Below, piece after piece: positions 50,643 through 60,662 of a DNA stretch of 64,000 bases (the first letter of the stretch is position 1; every line of letters starts with the position of its first letter). Below the pieces are notes generated by a model, which was not told the origin of the DNA, did not search any database, and saw only the letters and a list, made by a program, of their open reading frames with translations. The stretch comes from a virus. Where the stretch lies: positions 1-64,000 of IMG/VR virus record IMGVR_UViG_3300019762_000007; one strand, written 5' to 3'. A program made the position numbers and the translations under genes.

Positions 50643-50794
50643 TGGTAGGATTATTATCAGTTATCTTAGTTATAGTTGGTTGGAACTCTATTGTTAACTC
50701 TGTTAGAATTAGAAAACTTGAGACTATTAAAGAAGATATTGAGTACCAGCTTCAAGAACTACAAGATGAAGTAGCAGAATTAAAGTGTAAATAA
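50642..50794 (+). CDS. Small membrane protein with coiled coil (50 aa)
   Basis: Residues 2-17 are hydrophobic (VGLLSVILVIVGW), the rest a Glu/Leu/Gln coiled coil. Coupled to the previous gene by a TAATG overlap. Similar in layout to the 82-residue membrane protein. Confidence 0.5.
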   Translation: MVGLLSVILVIVGWNSIVNSVRIRKLETIKEDIEYQLQELQDEVAELKCK

Positions 50795-50838
50795 CAATAG
50801 TGACTCTTCTTTGCAGGAGTCACTTTAAATAAAATTTT

Positions 50839-51054
50839 ATGGAAAATAAAGATAGGTCAGCTTTTTCTTGTGTAAATGATATTTACTTACAAGAAGGTTT
50901 AACTAAAAGAGAGTACTTTGCTGCTAAAGCTATGCAAGGTATATTAAGTAATAATCATTTACTTGAAAAGTTAGGTAACGTAGACGGAAATAATACGTCT
51001 TTAGCTGTAATTTCATATAGAGTAGCAGATACTATGTTAAATATAGATAAATAA
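50839..51054 (+). CDS. Conserved phage small protein (71 aa)
   Basis: Contains G-L-T-K-R-E-Y-F-A-A-K-A-M-Q-G-I, a motif common to small proteins of unknown function in many phages and prophages, and ends in A-D-T-M-L. Length is typical. Helical; function unknown. Confidence 0.6.
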   Translation: MENKDRSAFSCVNDIYLQEGLTKREYFAAKAMQGILSNNHLLEKLGNVDGNNTSLAVISYRVADTMLNIDK

Positions 51055-51063
51055 ATTAGTATT

Positions 51064-51309
51064 ATGAGTTGGAAATTTGAAAAATCGTTTAGAGAAGCGC
51101 ATCCTGAAACAATAGGGGAAACAGACAGTCATTTTGATTTAGACAATTATAAGGACTGGCTAGAAAAGCAATTAGAAGCTAAAGATAAAACTATAGCATC
51201 TTTGCAAGAAAGTCATGATTTCTTAGAGTGTCTTGAATCTGCTGGAGTAGATAATTGGGATGGTTATGAGCTTGCCCAATGCATGATGAAAGAAGACTAT
51301 GGGTATTAA
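51064..51309 (+). CDS. Hypothetical protein (81 aa)
   Basis: Acidic helical protein (MSWKFEKSFREAHPET, then a coiled-coil-like segment W-L-E-K-Q-L-E-A-K-D-K-T-I). Short distance to the previous gene suggests one transcript. Not recognised. Confidence 0.5.
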   Translation: MSWKFEKSFREAHPETIGETDSHFDLDNYKDWLEKQLEAKDKTIASLQESHDFLECLESAGVDNWDGYELAQCMMKEDYGY

Positions 51310-51379
51310 TACCTAATTGTTAGTCAATACAGTACAATTTCTTTTAGTATATTTGATAAAATTATTTAATATTAAAAAT

Positions 51380-54300
51380 ATGACGTGTAAAGTAACTAGT
51401 AAAGTTGAAGATTCTAAAAATCAACTAAAGTCAGTTGTATCACAAGTTGAGCCTAAAGAGTCATTGAATCCAATACCAGCAGGGTTTATATCCCATACTA
51501 CTTATGGTATAGCTGTGGACAATATGACTTCAGGCTTACTAAAAGAAATTACTGCTGTTAAAGAAGCAGGAGTTATTACTCAGGTTCCTTTAGGAGAAAT
51601 TACTTATGAAGATATTCATTCTGCTTATAAAAGAGTTGTAAATAGACTTGAAAAGATTCATACCGATAATCTAAGTAAGATTGCTAATATAGAGCAGAGA
51701 ATGCTTGAAGCTACTTTTGATGAAGCTAATAGACCTAAAGCTGAGAATGCAATATCTATAATAAAGGCAGCTAATCTAGAGCTAGTCGAAATGATGAGAC
51801 CTGATAATCATAGATTATTAGAGGACACTACCAGAATGTTAAAATCTTTAGGTATTAATGTTTCTTTGGCTAAACTAGAAGTATCTTTAATGTCTGAGGA
51901 GGATTATAAAGAGTTTTCTAAAGAGTATGAAGAGGAAAATGATGCTGAACAGAATAGTAAAGAGAGAATTTATTCTCAGGATTCTGCTTCTATAAACCCA
52001 AAAGATACTGTAGGTACAGTTATCAAGTTGTATCTACAAACTCAAGTTGAGAAGAGATATGATAAGGATGGTAATATAGTACAAGTAAGAGATCATAAAG
52101 GTTTCCCAAAGAAGATAAATGTTAGTAGGACTATTGCAGAGCTTTATTCAGTTCTTTCAGATATCAGTACTTATGAAGGAATGATAGAGAAACTTAAAGT
52201 TATTGGAACTGAAAATGCTAATCTAGCTTCTATAGCTAGTGACTTAGAAACTAAAGCTCTTGAAGACCCAGAAGCAGAATATGCTACTTTCGCTAATACT
52301 TTCTTTACAGTGTTTAATACAAGTTATACAGAAGGTAAAAAGATTATAAAGGATTTACAGATTGTAAATAAAGAAGATAATCCTGAAGCTGAAATGTGGG
52401 GATCAGAGTTTGGTACTGGTGAGCAATCACAAGAAATTGCTAAAATTTCTGTGATATCTTCAAATACTTCAGCAGGAGAAGAAGGTTTATTTAATGAATG
52501 GAAGTCTGCTTTCAATCTAATTCTCATTAAAAATAAGGAAAAAGAAGAAAGAGATTTCTTATTAAAGTCAGGTGCTCAGGTAGCTCTAGACTTGTTGAAT
52601 GCTGTTTCTTTATCTGAGAATACTTCTAAAGGTTTTGAGAAGGTTAAAGATATACTTCATTCTAGGTTTATCAATGTAATGAAAATTGCAGGTATAGAAA
52701 TGTCTCATGAAGGTATGAATGCTTTAAAGGAGAGTTTCGATTTCAGGGCCAGAAGGAAAGCTAAGATGGATGGGAAAGAGTATGTTGAAGCTCCTGCTGA
52801 ATATTTAGCTTATCTCAAGAATACTGTTAAATTTACAGTAGATGATTTCTTACATAAAGGAAAGAACTTTATTAATTCTAGTAATCAATCAGACAATCAA
52901 GTAGCTAAGATTAAAGACTTAGCTTCTGCCCAAAGATCCATTGGTACTGATGCTACAGTAGCTTCTTATATTAATGACAACCTCAAGACTTATTTTGCTA
53001 TCGGCAATTCAGATTATGTTAAAACTGTAGTAGCTTCTATTAAAAATGGATCATCTAGAGTTGTTAATAAGATTGCGGAATCTACTAGATTATTTAAAAA
53101 TCTAAGTAATGTAGACAATTTAGGGAAACCTTTAGCTGAAATTAATAGATTTGATACTGATGGTAGTGCTGGTGACTTTAAAGAGTATTCTGATTTAAGT
53201 CAAGCCTATACTACTAGACTTAATATGGCTTTCAATCCTTTATTTAAAGATAAGAAAGTAAGTACTGAAAAAGAGAAATACACTATTAGAGCTAAAGCAT
53301 TTAATAATGTTGGTTACTATTTTGTCCCAACTCTTAGTGATAGATCTCATGCTGACTTATTGAAGTCTTCTAGTCTTTTATCTAGAGATAGTAGAGGAGA
53401 AATTACATCTCCATTTGATACTTCTGGGAACTTAAAAGAAATATTCAGTAGAGAGTTTACTAATATATCTTTAGCTGAGGCTAATGAAGCTAATGAAGTT
53501 AGAATGTTACATACTCTAATGTCTAAGTGGGAAAAAGCTACAGATGAGCATTTCAATGAAGTTATTGCTATCTATGAAGAATCTGATTTAGGTACTTGGG
53601 TAGCTGAATTAAAAGAGTCTAAAGATTCTAAATTAGCAGATAAAATTAAATCTACTTTTGTTAAGAATTATCATGTTAATAAAAAAGGTGGTTTAGGAAA
53701 TGCTGGGTGGCTACAAATAGTTCCTCAGCTTAATACTCTTTTAGAATTTGACGAAACTACTGGAGCTATTGCTAATCTTGAGATATTATCTTCTCCTAAA
53801 GCATTAGAAGTAATTACTTCTTTTGTTAAAGAACAGTATAATTATTTTGAAGAAGAATTGATAGATGGAGGATTCTTAGGTAAGTCTGCAAAAGGTAATT
53901 TATTCCTTACTAGTGATTTAGGTGCTACTTTAATACAGAGCCCTCAAAGTAAGAATATGGTCGATTCTTTACAGTCTATGTTTATCAATGACTTATTGAA
54001 TAGCTACGAGTATATGATTAACTTCCAAGGAGGTGTACAATATAATACAGCAGCTGATTTTCAATCTTATTATGATTCTTATAAAACTGACCCTGCAACT
54101 GCAAAGTTAGATTTACAAGATATGATTATTGACTCTAATAAGCGTATGTCATTGCTAACTTCTCCCCAAAGTAAAGGTAGAATTTCTACTGATGAAAATC
54201 CTGGTGGCATGAAAGCTACATTTAAAGTAGCTATTTGTAAAGATGTTTATATTCAAAGTGCTTTTATGGACATGTATAAAGCAGTTCTTGCTAATAATGC

Positions 54301-57300
54301 AGACGTATATAGTATTGATAAGTTGAATATGACTGATGCTCAAGGTCTTTGTACTCCTGAAAGATTTAAAGATATTTTAGGTGGTAGAGGTGCTTTTAGT
54401 TACGAGAAGTACGACTTGTACGATAGACTTATGGATCCTGGTTATGAGGTTACAGTAGAAGATCTTGCAATAGTTCATAGTCATTTAAAAGGCTCTTACT
54501 ATGGATTACATACTCATCCTTCTGGTAGAAAGATGATGATGAATCTAAAGTATTCTGTTATGCCTTTATTTCCTGCATTAATTGCGCATAGTAAAGAATT
54601 AACAGAAATAGCTAAAGTTATGAGAGACCAGAAGATAGATGAGGTTACATTCTCATCTGCTGTTAAAGTTGGCGCTTATAATGTAAATGACTTGGTAGAT
54701 GAAAATGGAAACATTAATCAAGAATTAATGTCTATTGAATTAGATTCTAATTTCTATGGAGAGCCTGTTACTGAATCTGCTGAAGCTAAATCAGAAGCTG
54801 GTTTAGGATCTCAGATTAATAAGCTTATTAATGGTAATATGGAAATCTACAAAGGAGCTTTATTTAATGTAAATGGAGTTACTTATGCAGCTGAAGATAT
54901 GGCTAGTATGTACAATGACGTTGTTAGTAGTTTATTAGCTGTAGGATACGAAACCTTTAAAGGAGATATTAATACTAAAGAAAAGTTATACAAAACTTTA
55001 ATTGACGCTTCTCAGAACAATAAGTATAGCAATGATTCTTCTACTCTTTTAGACCAGTTATCTTATGATAAAGAAACTAACGAGTTAGAGATACCATTTG
55101 ACTTTCCTTTATTAAATCATAGAATAGCTCAACAGTTATTTACAGTAGCTAAAGGTAAAGTATTAAAACTTAAAATGCCTGGCACTGCCGCTATCCTTGC
55201 TACTTCTTTAGGGCAGTATTCTTTACAAGAACAAAAAGAATCTGAGAGACTTAAATTTGTAAGACTTGTTGATTCTACTGGTAAAGAGTTAACTGCTGAA
55301 GAAACTAAGAAGTTTAATGATAACAAGAATAGACTTGTTAAGGCTATTAGAGCAGAAGAGAACAATGCCGAAAGTACATACAGTACTACAGATGTATTGG
55401 CTCCTTCTTTAATATCAATGGACGATATACAAAATCTTTCTGTAGAAGAGTTAAACTCTTTAGCAGCTGATTTCAATTTATCTAACCCTTTTAAAAATGA
55501 TACTAATAATGTAAAATTTAAAGAATGGCTAACTACTGACAAGTTTGATAGAGTTGAGAAGAGGTATCCTAAAGAGATTAAGGTAGATATATATTCTTTT
55601 CCTACTTCTAAGTTACAAGAGATTATTGAGGTATTTTCTAAAGAGATTCCTGGAGAGTATATAGCAGACGGAAGAGATTTTAAATCCCTCTTATTGCAAG
55701 AGTATGGAATGAGTGACTCTCAATATAAGTTTGCTAAGGCTAATGAAGTGTTATTAGACAATCTTAGTAAACTAAGTCTAGATGCTAATTTTGATGTAGT
55801 CGCACAAACTCTATTAGATGAAAATGTAAGAGTTCGTGATAAAGGTCAATTATCTTTATTTGAAGGTAAAGAGGAATTTATAGACTCTAAAGAATTAGAA
55901 TCTAAGAAAAAAGCCTTAGTAGAAGCTATTAATTCTGGAAAAGTTACTATCTCTCAAGAAAATATTATTGATGTTGTTGAAAATACTAAGTTGGATTCTC
56001 TTAGACAAGAATTAGCTGAATTAAGCCAAGAATACACAGTGGCACCAGCTGAGTGTGTTGCTTCTGGAAGTTATTTCACTAAGAGATTTAAAGAAATAGC
56101 TAAGGATTTAACTAAGCAATTTCTTTCAGAAAGAAAAGGTATTATTACAGCTTTAGAAGAAGAAGCTAAGTACACTAGTATTTACGAGTCTCTTGTAGAG
56201 CAATTCTTATTTAAAGATGGTTCTTATAATATGGAAGCTCTTGAGGCTGCTGGATTATTAGATACCATTGCTTACAGAATCCCCACTCAATCTAAGTCTT
56301 CTGCTGTTCCTGGTAAGATTGTTAGAATACTACCAGAACATAATGGTGCTGCTATTATCTTTCCTGCTGAACTTACTGCTCAATCAGGAGCTGACTTTGA
56401 CTATGATAAAGTATTTGTAGAAATGCGACCTTTTAATATTGTAATGTATGAAGATGGTAAGATCAAGATGAAAGCTATTCACCCTTTTGGGAAATCAAAA
56501 GCATCTTTAACTTCTAAATTATTTAATATGCAAAGAAGTATTCTTACTTCATCTATGTTCTTTGAAGAGTTAATTACTCCTAATAGTACTAAGATGTTTA
56601 CAGATGCTTTAAAGGATATTAAGGCTTTATCAAAGGAAGCTGTTGAAAGAAACCTTTCTTTATTTTCTATAGTTACTCAAGAGAACCATAGAATTAAAAA
56701 TAGAGATAGTGCTATTCTTATTGGTGCATTTGCTAATGCAAGTATGTTACATATGATTGCTCAACAAGTTGATATCTCATTCCCTAAAGGGTTCTCAATA
56801 GACTCTACAGTTTATAAGGATTTAGGTAATGTTTATACCAATAGTAATGAGTTGATTTCTGAAGTAGTTAGTCAGGCTTTATCAGCAGCAGTTGATAATG
56901 CTAAAGACCCTATTTTAGGTAACCTAAATATTAATACTCTTACTGCACCTCTTGTAAATGCTAGTTTATTGCTAGGAGTAGATCTTAATTATGTCACAGA
57001 GCTAATTAATTCTCCTGCAATTACTACTTTTCTCAAAGGAGTAAGTACACTTATTAATAAAGGTGTTAGCCAGGATGTAGCTATTCAAAGATCTTTAAAT
57101 GCTATTGATGCTGAGATTATCCAAGCAGATGCTAATGGCAATAGTATCTTAGTCCCTAATAATTCTATAAAACTTAATTATAGAGGAGACAGTACAAATG
57201 AAGACTTCATCATTGCTTCTTTTGGTAAACTCTTTAATGCTGGTAAATCACTATCTACTTTCTATGGTTCTATTAATTTAGATGCCAAGAAGCCTGTTAG

Positions 57301-58462
57301 TAATGTTGCTGGTAATGTTAGAAAGATTATTAGATTGTCTAAGTATATGCCTAATCTTGTCAAAGAAAGATTCCCTATGCTTGTTACAGCAGAGAAAAGT
57401 GATTTATCTGTTAATGAGGAACAACTTAGTAATCATACTAATGGAGGGTTTATTAAAACTGGTTTATTAGATGTAGTTGAAAGAATTGGAAAGGAAACTG
57501 GAGATCTCTCATTTGCCCATCAAAGAACCTACTCTATGCTGGATCATACTTTAGGGTTTAAAGCTAGTGAAGCTGACTTTATAAAAGCTTCTAAAGTATT
57601 AGCTACTACAGCTCATTATGGATTAGCTAATTCTTATTTATCAGGATTATTAAACTTCTCTAATATAAATCATATATTATTTAATGAGGATACTAATTTC
57701 TCTAATGATTTGATAAGTATTAAGAATGCTTTAAATAATTTAGCTGCTAAGAAGGGAATTAAGTCTGTATTAGCTAGAGCATTAACAGTATCTGAGAATG
57801 TTTTAAATTCTCCTAATTTTGGTGCTTTAACAGCCAAAAGGATAACTATACCTGTTGCTTTCTTAAAATCTTTAGAGTCTGGAGAGAAAGCTGATATTCA
57901 AAGAGAGATGTTAGAGTTATATGAAACTTATCCATCTTTAGTTGAGGGTTTAGTTATGTCTGGAATGGCAGTAGAGGGTTTTGATAGATATGCTGGTTCT
58001 CTTAAAGATATTATTCCTTTAAAGGTTTATGCAGATTTAGGAATTATAGAGGAGCATAAGCAATTAGCCAAACAGTACGAAGATGCTGGTAATGTTACTT
58101 TACCTTTAAAGGCTGTATCTAATTATATTCTTAACAATATGGATAAGTTTAGAAATAGACTTCAGACTATAAAAGCTGAGAATTTAATTGATACTTTAAA
58201 AGTATTTAAAACAAGATTTGAGGATTATAAATCTGTACCAGTAGTGTTTAATGTTTCTTATAAGAATGGGGAATCTGTTCTTCATAAGTTACAATTAGAT
58301 TCTAATGGTGAGCTTACTGCTGTTGAAACACAGTCTAGGGGTTTAGGATTTCTAAATGATTTTACACTTGATGGTGATATGTTTAGTATTTCTAAGATGT
58401 CAGAAGTATTGCCTATAGTTTCAGAATCTGTAGAAGATATGAATGATGGTTGTATAATTTAA
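51380..58462 (+). CDS. Giant RNA polymerase-like protein (2360 aa)
   Basis: I use the ATG at 51380 (MTCKVTSKVEDSKN) because the upstream part of the frame is AT-rich leader. The C-terminal half has Y-R-I-P-T-Q-S near 1640 and S-G-A-D-F-D-Y-D-K-V with Asp1672, Asp1674 and Asp1676. This matches the R-x-P-T and N-A-D-F-D-G-D motifs of the catalytic double-psi barrel in multisubunit RNA polymerase beta-prime and in the single-chain crAss-like phage enzymes. Size fits that family. The third motif residue is Tyr rather than Gly. It probably transcribes phage genes. It lies outside the virion gene block, with its own terminator. Confidence 0.72.
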   Translation: MTCKVTSKVEDSKNQLKSVVSQVEPKESLNPIPAGFISHTTYGIAVDNMTSGLLKEITAVKEAGVITQVPLGEITYEDIHSAYKRVVNRLEKIHTDNLSKIANIEQRMLEATFDEANRPKAENAISIIKAANLELVEMMRPDNHRLLEDTTRMLKSLGINVSLAKLEVSLMSEEDYKEFSKEYEEENDAEQNSKERIYSQDSASINPKDTVGTVIKLYLQTQVEKRYDKDGNIVQVRDHKGFPKKINVSRTIAELYSVLSDISTYEGMIEKLKVIGTENANLASIASDLETKALEDPEAEYATFANTFFTVFNTSYTEGKKIIKDLQIVNKEDNPEAEMWGSEFGTGEQSQEIAKISVISSNTSAGEEGLFNEWKSAFNLILIKNKEKEERDFLLKSGAQVALDLLNAVSLSENTSKGFEKVKDILHSRFINVMKIAGIEMSHEGMNALKESFDFRARRKAKMDGKEYVEAPAEYLAYLKNTVKFTVDDFLHKGKNFINSSNQSDNQVAKIKDLASAQRSIGTDATVASYINDNLKTYFAIGNSDYVKTVVASIKNGSSRVVNKIAESTRLFKNLSNVDNLGKPLAEINRFDTDGSAGDFKEYSDLSQAYTTRLNMAFNPLFKDKKVSTEKEKYTIRAKAFNNVGYYFVPTLSDRSHADLLKSSSLLSRDSRGEITSPFDTSGNLKEIFSREFTNISLAEANEANEVRMLHTLMSKWEKATDEHFNEVIAIYEESDLGTWVAELKESKDSKLADKIKSTFVKNYHVNKKGGLGNAGWLQIVPQLNTLLEFDETTGAIANLEILSSPKALEVITSFVKEQYNYFEEELIDGGFLGKSAKGNLFLTSDLGATLIQSPQSKNMVDSLQSMFINDLLNSYEYMINFQGGVQYNTAADFQSYYDSYKTDPATAKLDLQDMIIDSNKRMSLLTSPQSKGRISTDENPGGMKATFKVAICKDVYIQSAFMDMYKAVLANNADVYSIDKLNMTDAQGLCTPERFKDILGGRGAFSYEKYDLYDRLMDPGYEVTVEDLAIVHSHLKGSYYGLHTHPSGRKMMMNLKYSVMPLFPALIAHSKELTEIAKVMRDQKIDEVTFSSAVKVGAYNVNDLVDENGNINQELMSIELDSNFYGEPVTESAEAKSEAGLGSQINKLINGNMEIYKGALFNVNGVTYAAEDMASMYNDVVSSLLAVGYETFKGDINTKEKLYKTLIDASQNNKYSNDSSTLLDQLSYDKETNELEIPFDFPLLNHRIAQQLFTVAKGKVLKLKMPGTAAILATSLGQYSLQEQKESERLKFVRLVDSTGKELTAEETKKFNDNKNRLVKAIRAEENNAESTYSTTDVLAPSLISMDDIQNLSVEELNSLAADFNLSNPFKNDTNNVKFKEWLTTDKFDRVEKRYPKEIKVDIYSFPTSKLQEIIEVFSKEIPGEYIADGRDFKSLLLQEYGMSDSQYKFAKANEVLLDNLSKLSLDANFDVVAQTLLDENVRVRDKGQLSLFEGKEEFIDSKELESKKKALVEAINSGKVTISQENIIDVVENTKLDSLRQELAELSQEYTVAPAECVASGSYFTKRFKEIAKDLTKQFLSERKGIITALEEEAKYTSIYESLVEQFLFKDGSYNMEALEAAGLLDTIAYRIPTQSKSSAVPGKIVRILPEHNGAAIIFPAELTAQSGADFDYDKVFVEMRPFNIVMYEDGKIKMKAIHPFGKSKASLTSKLFNMQRSILTSSMFFEELITPNSTKMFTDALKDIKALSKEAVERNLSLFSIVTQENHRIKNRDSAILIGAFANASMLHMIAQQVDISFPKGFSIDSTVYKDLGNVYTNSNELISEVVSQALSAAVDNAKDPILGNLNINTLTAPLVNASLLLGVDLNYVTELINSPAITTFLKGVSTLINKGVSQDVAIQRSLNAIDAEIIQADANGNSILVPNNSIKLNYRGDSTNEDFIIASFGKLFNAGKSLSTFYGSINLDAKKPVSNVAGNVRKIIRLSKYMPNLVKERFPMLVTAEKSDLSVNEEQLSNHTNGGFIKTGLLDVVERIGKETGDLSFAHQRTYSMLDHTLGFKASEADFIKASKVLATTAHYGLANSYLSGLLNFSNINHILFNEDTNFSNDLISIKNALNNLAAKKGIKSVLARALTVSENVLNSPNFGALTAKRITIPVAFLKSLESGEKADIQREMLELYETYPSLVEGLVMSGMAVEGFDRYAGSLKDIIPLKVYADLGIIEEHKQLAKQYEDAGNVTLPLKAVSNYILNNMDKFRNRLQTIKAENLIDTLKVFKTRFEDYKSVPVVFNVSYKNGESVLHKLQLDSNGELTAVETQSRGLGFLNDFTLDGDMFSISKMSEVLPIVSESVEDMNDGCII

Positions 58463-58482
58463 CTACTTAACAATTTGATTAT

Positions 58483-58514
58483 AAGGCTTACTATTAATTT
58501 AGTAAGCCTTTTTT
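58483..58514 (+). terminator. Rho-independent terminator after the RNA polymerase-like gene
   Basis: Perfect 10-bp stem AAGGCTTACT/AGTAAGCCTT (58483-58510) with an 8-nt loop and a run of T. Confidence 0.9.
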
Positions 58515-58530
58515 ATAAGATTAAACTACT

Positions 58531-58752
58531 ATGAGTAAAAAACAGACTTTAGAAAGTAAAGATAGACCTATATCTACACGAACAATTAGTGAAAGTATTC
58601 TATTAGATCAATTAGATAAATGGACTATTGCATGTGAAAAGCAAGCAGAAGCTATGAGGGCTGCTGGTATGAAAGAAATAGCGATAGGAAGTGAGGCGAT
58701 GGCGACTGCCTATTGGGCAGTAAAGCAGTTCGTAGAAATTAATTCTAATTGA
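58531..58752 (+). CDS. Hypothetical helical protein (73 aa)
   Basis: Ala/Glu-rich helix (W-T-I-A-C-E-K-Q-A-E-A-M-R-A-A) in the C-terminal two thirds. The stop overlaps the next start as TGATG. Not recognised. Confidence 0.55.
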   Translation: MSKKQTLESKDRPISTRTISESILLDQLDKWTIACEKQAEAMRAAGMKEIAIGSEAMATAYWAVKQFVEINSN

Positions 58753-59018
58753 TGAAGATGATAAATTGGAGATGTATAAAAACAGACGGATTTCCGACTG
58801 AGAGTAATAAAAAATACTTAGTTACTGATGGTAAAGATATTTCTACAAGTGACGCAAGTATAGATAAAAACTATGCTACAGGAAAAACTAAGTTTAATAA
58901 TTGGACTGGTGATGATAATACATGGGAAGACAATTCATGTTGTTCAGGAACTAGAGTATTTGATTTAGTTCCTACTCATTGGTGCCCAATTGATGAGTTA
59001 AATTTACCTAATTTATAA
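58752..59018 (+). CDS. Small protein with DUF551-like ending (88 aa)
   Basis: Starts MKMINWRCIKTDG at the ATG sharing its A with the previous stop. Trp-rich centre and a C-terminal T-H-W-C-P-I-D-E-L, recalling the T-H-W-x-P-L-P-E ending of the phage DUF551 family. Function of that family is unknown. Confidence 0.5.
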   Translation: MKMINWRCIKTDGFPTESNKKYLVTDGKDISTSDASIDKNYATGKTKFNNWTGDDNTWEDNSCCSGTRVFDLVPTHWCPIDELNLPNL

Positions 59019-59028
59019 AACAAAGAAT

Positions 59029-59379
59029 ATGACAAAAGAGAAAATTGCCGAAAGTAGTATCAAGTTTAATGGTACTAAGTTGGAGCTTACAGGAGAAGTT
59101 CTAAATGTAATGAACATCTTCAAGATTGAGGGTTATGCCGAAAGAGTATCTAAGGCTAAAGAGAAGACTAAAGAGCTTAAACTTAAAATCGCTGAGTTTA
59201 AATCTCAGCTAAATGCAGGTAGTTTGACTCCAGATTCAATTTCAAAATATGGAGATTTAAAGCAAGCTTTATATATACTTAAGGACAATAAAAATTGTTC
59301 TAGTTACTATGACATTGCTATTATTCCTCAATCAATAAGAGGAGACTTAAGACATGGTAAGTACAATAACCGTAACTAA
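59029..59379 (+). CDS. Hypothetical protein (116 aa)
   Basis: Helical, with a Lys/Glu coiled-coil-like stretch (residues 38-60). The gene overlaps the next by 26 nt. Not recognised; neighbours suggest a replication-module accessory. Confidence 0.5.
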   Translation: MTKEKIAESSIKFNGTKLELTGEVLNVMNIFKIEGYAERVSKAKEKTKELKLKIAEFKSQLNAGSLTPDSISKYGDLKQALYILKDNKNCSSYYDIAIIPQSIRGDLRHGKYNNRN

Positions 59380-59842
59380 TATTACGGAAAAGATATTAAA
59401 TAGTAAAATTTATTCATTTGTAGAGTTTGAATTCAAAGGAAGATTTATAGAAGTTGGAGGTAAAAAATTATTAAAGCCTACTAGAACTGCTACTAAAGTC
59501 TTCTTTCAACCTAGTGCGGATTTACCCTTTGAAGTTAATGATATTGTAGAAGGAGATATAATACCCTTTGCCTATCTATACTTTAGGGGCTTTATTCCAG
59601 TACTAGGTAACTCTCTATCTACATCCTTTAGTGCTCTATGTGAGCAAGCTATAGAAGAAGAGATAGAATACAGAAAATATAAGACTCGTAAAAAGCCTGT
59701 AACAGGTAGGTCGGATTTTCCTGAATATCAAATGGTTAAGATTACTAGTAAAAACTTTAGTAAAGTTAAAAGTTCTTTATTTGCTAAAGGTTACTTTCTA
59801 CATCGTGTAGAAGATTTAAAAGAACAACATCTTATTTTATAA
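59354..59842 (+). CDS. Hypothetical protein (162 aa)
   Basis: Beta-rich first half (V-E-F-E-F-K-G-R-F-I-E-V-G-G-K-K-L), then a basic helical part (E-Y-R-K-Y-K-T-R-K-K-P). Starts inside the previous gene. A small beta-barrel with basic tail could bind DNA; this is speculation. Confidence 0.5.
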   Translation: MVSTITVTNITEKILNSKIYSFVEFEFKGRFIEVGGKKLLKPTRTATKVFFQPSADLPFEVNDIVEGDIIPFAYLYFRGFIPVLGNSLSTSFSALCEQAIEEEIEYRKYKTRKKPVTGRSDFPEYQMVKITSKNFSKVKSSLFAKGYFLHRVEDLKEQHLIL

Positions 59843-59862
59843 TTTTTAATATTACAACAAAA

Positions 59863-60660
59863 ATGATCAATTTTGATTTTTTAAAGAACGTACAATTAGT
59901 TGCAACTGAGTCTAAAATCGCAACACCAGGTAGAGTATCAGTAAGTAAGCAACCAGCAGAAGGCGCAGATTTGCGTCTAATGAAGAATGGAGCAATTTAT
60001 CCTAGTGAGGCTTTAGTAGCTAAATATAACTTAGAATTTCCAAACCGAGGAGTTTCTTCAGATGCTCAAGGATTTGATGTATTTACAGGAGGAGCCTGGG
60101 AAATGTATCCTGCAGAATTAGAGAATGTAGTATTTATTGCAGCAGTTTCTAAATCTTTACCTAAAGTAAGCTTATTTGGTAAATGTGCTTATCAAGTTGA
60201 TGATACACCTTCTTCTTCTGTAATTGAACAAGGGTCTGTATCTGCTGGTAAATTAGTATATGCAGCCTTACATGAAGCTTATGGTTTTGAGTTTGCAGAA
60301 GATCAACAATTCGTAGATCTATTAATTATGGAAGACATTTCTATTCCTTCTCCAACAAATGTGTTCTATATTCCTAAACCGCTTCTTTCTAGAAAGACTG
60401 GAGTTAAGTCTACAGAGCATTTACGTAGAGATGGTATTGTAGTTAACCCTTTGGTTATTTACAATCCCGTTGTAGTTGATGTTTGCAATGATGTTCCAGA
60501 AGGAGCTAATGTTGAGGAGTCAGATGACTTATCAAACGAGCAAGTTGTATTTACTGAAGAAGCTAAAGCTGATGTGGTAGTAGAGAATATCTCTGAGAAT
60601 AATCAAGCAGCTGCTGCATTTGATGCACAAACTTCAAGTTTCCATAACCCAACTATGTAA
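59863..60660 (+). CDS. Hypothetical replication-module protein with acidic tail (265 aa)
   Basis: A folded N-terminal part (residues 1-205, mixed alpha/beta) is followed by an acidic, low-complexity C-terminus (E-E-S-D-D, then E-N-N-Q-A-A-A-A-F). Acidic C-terminal tails are typical of single-stranded DNA-binding and other replication-hub proteins, and the DNA polymerase gene starts 2 nt downstream, but no such fold is proven. Confidence 0.55.
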   Translation: MINFDFLKNVQLVATESKIATPGRVSVSKQPAEGADLRLMKNGAIYPSEALVAKYNLEFPNRGVSSDAQGFDVFTGGAWEMYPAELENVVFIAAVSKSLPKVSLFGKCAYQVDDTPSSSVIEQGSVSAGKLVYAALHEAYGFEFAEDQQFVDLLIMEDISIPSPTNVFYIPKPLLSRKTGVKSTEHLRRDGIVVNPLVIYNPVVVDVCNDVPEGANVEESDDLSNEQVVFTEEAKADVVVENISENNQAAAAFDAQTSSFHNPTM

Positions 60661-60662
60661 TA

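Noticed and set aside
51317-51379. 21-codon extension of the RNA polymerase-like gene
   Set aside because: It starts at a non-ATG codon and reads AT-rich leader; the ATG at 51380 fits better.
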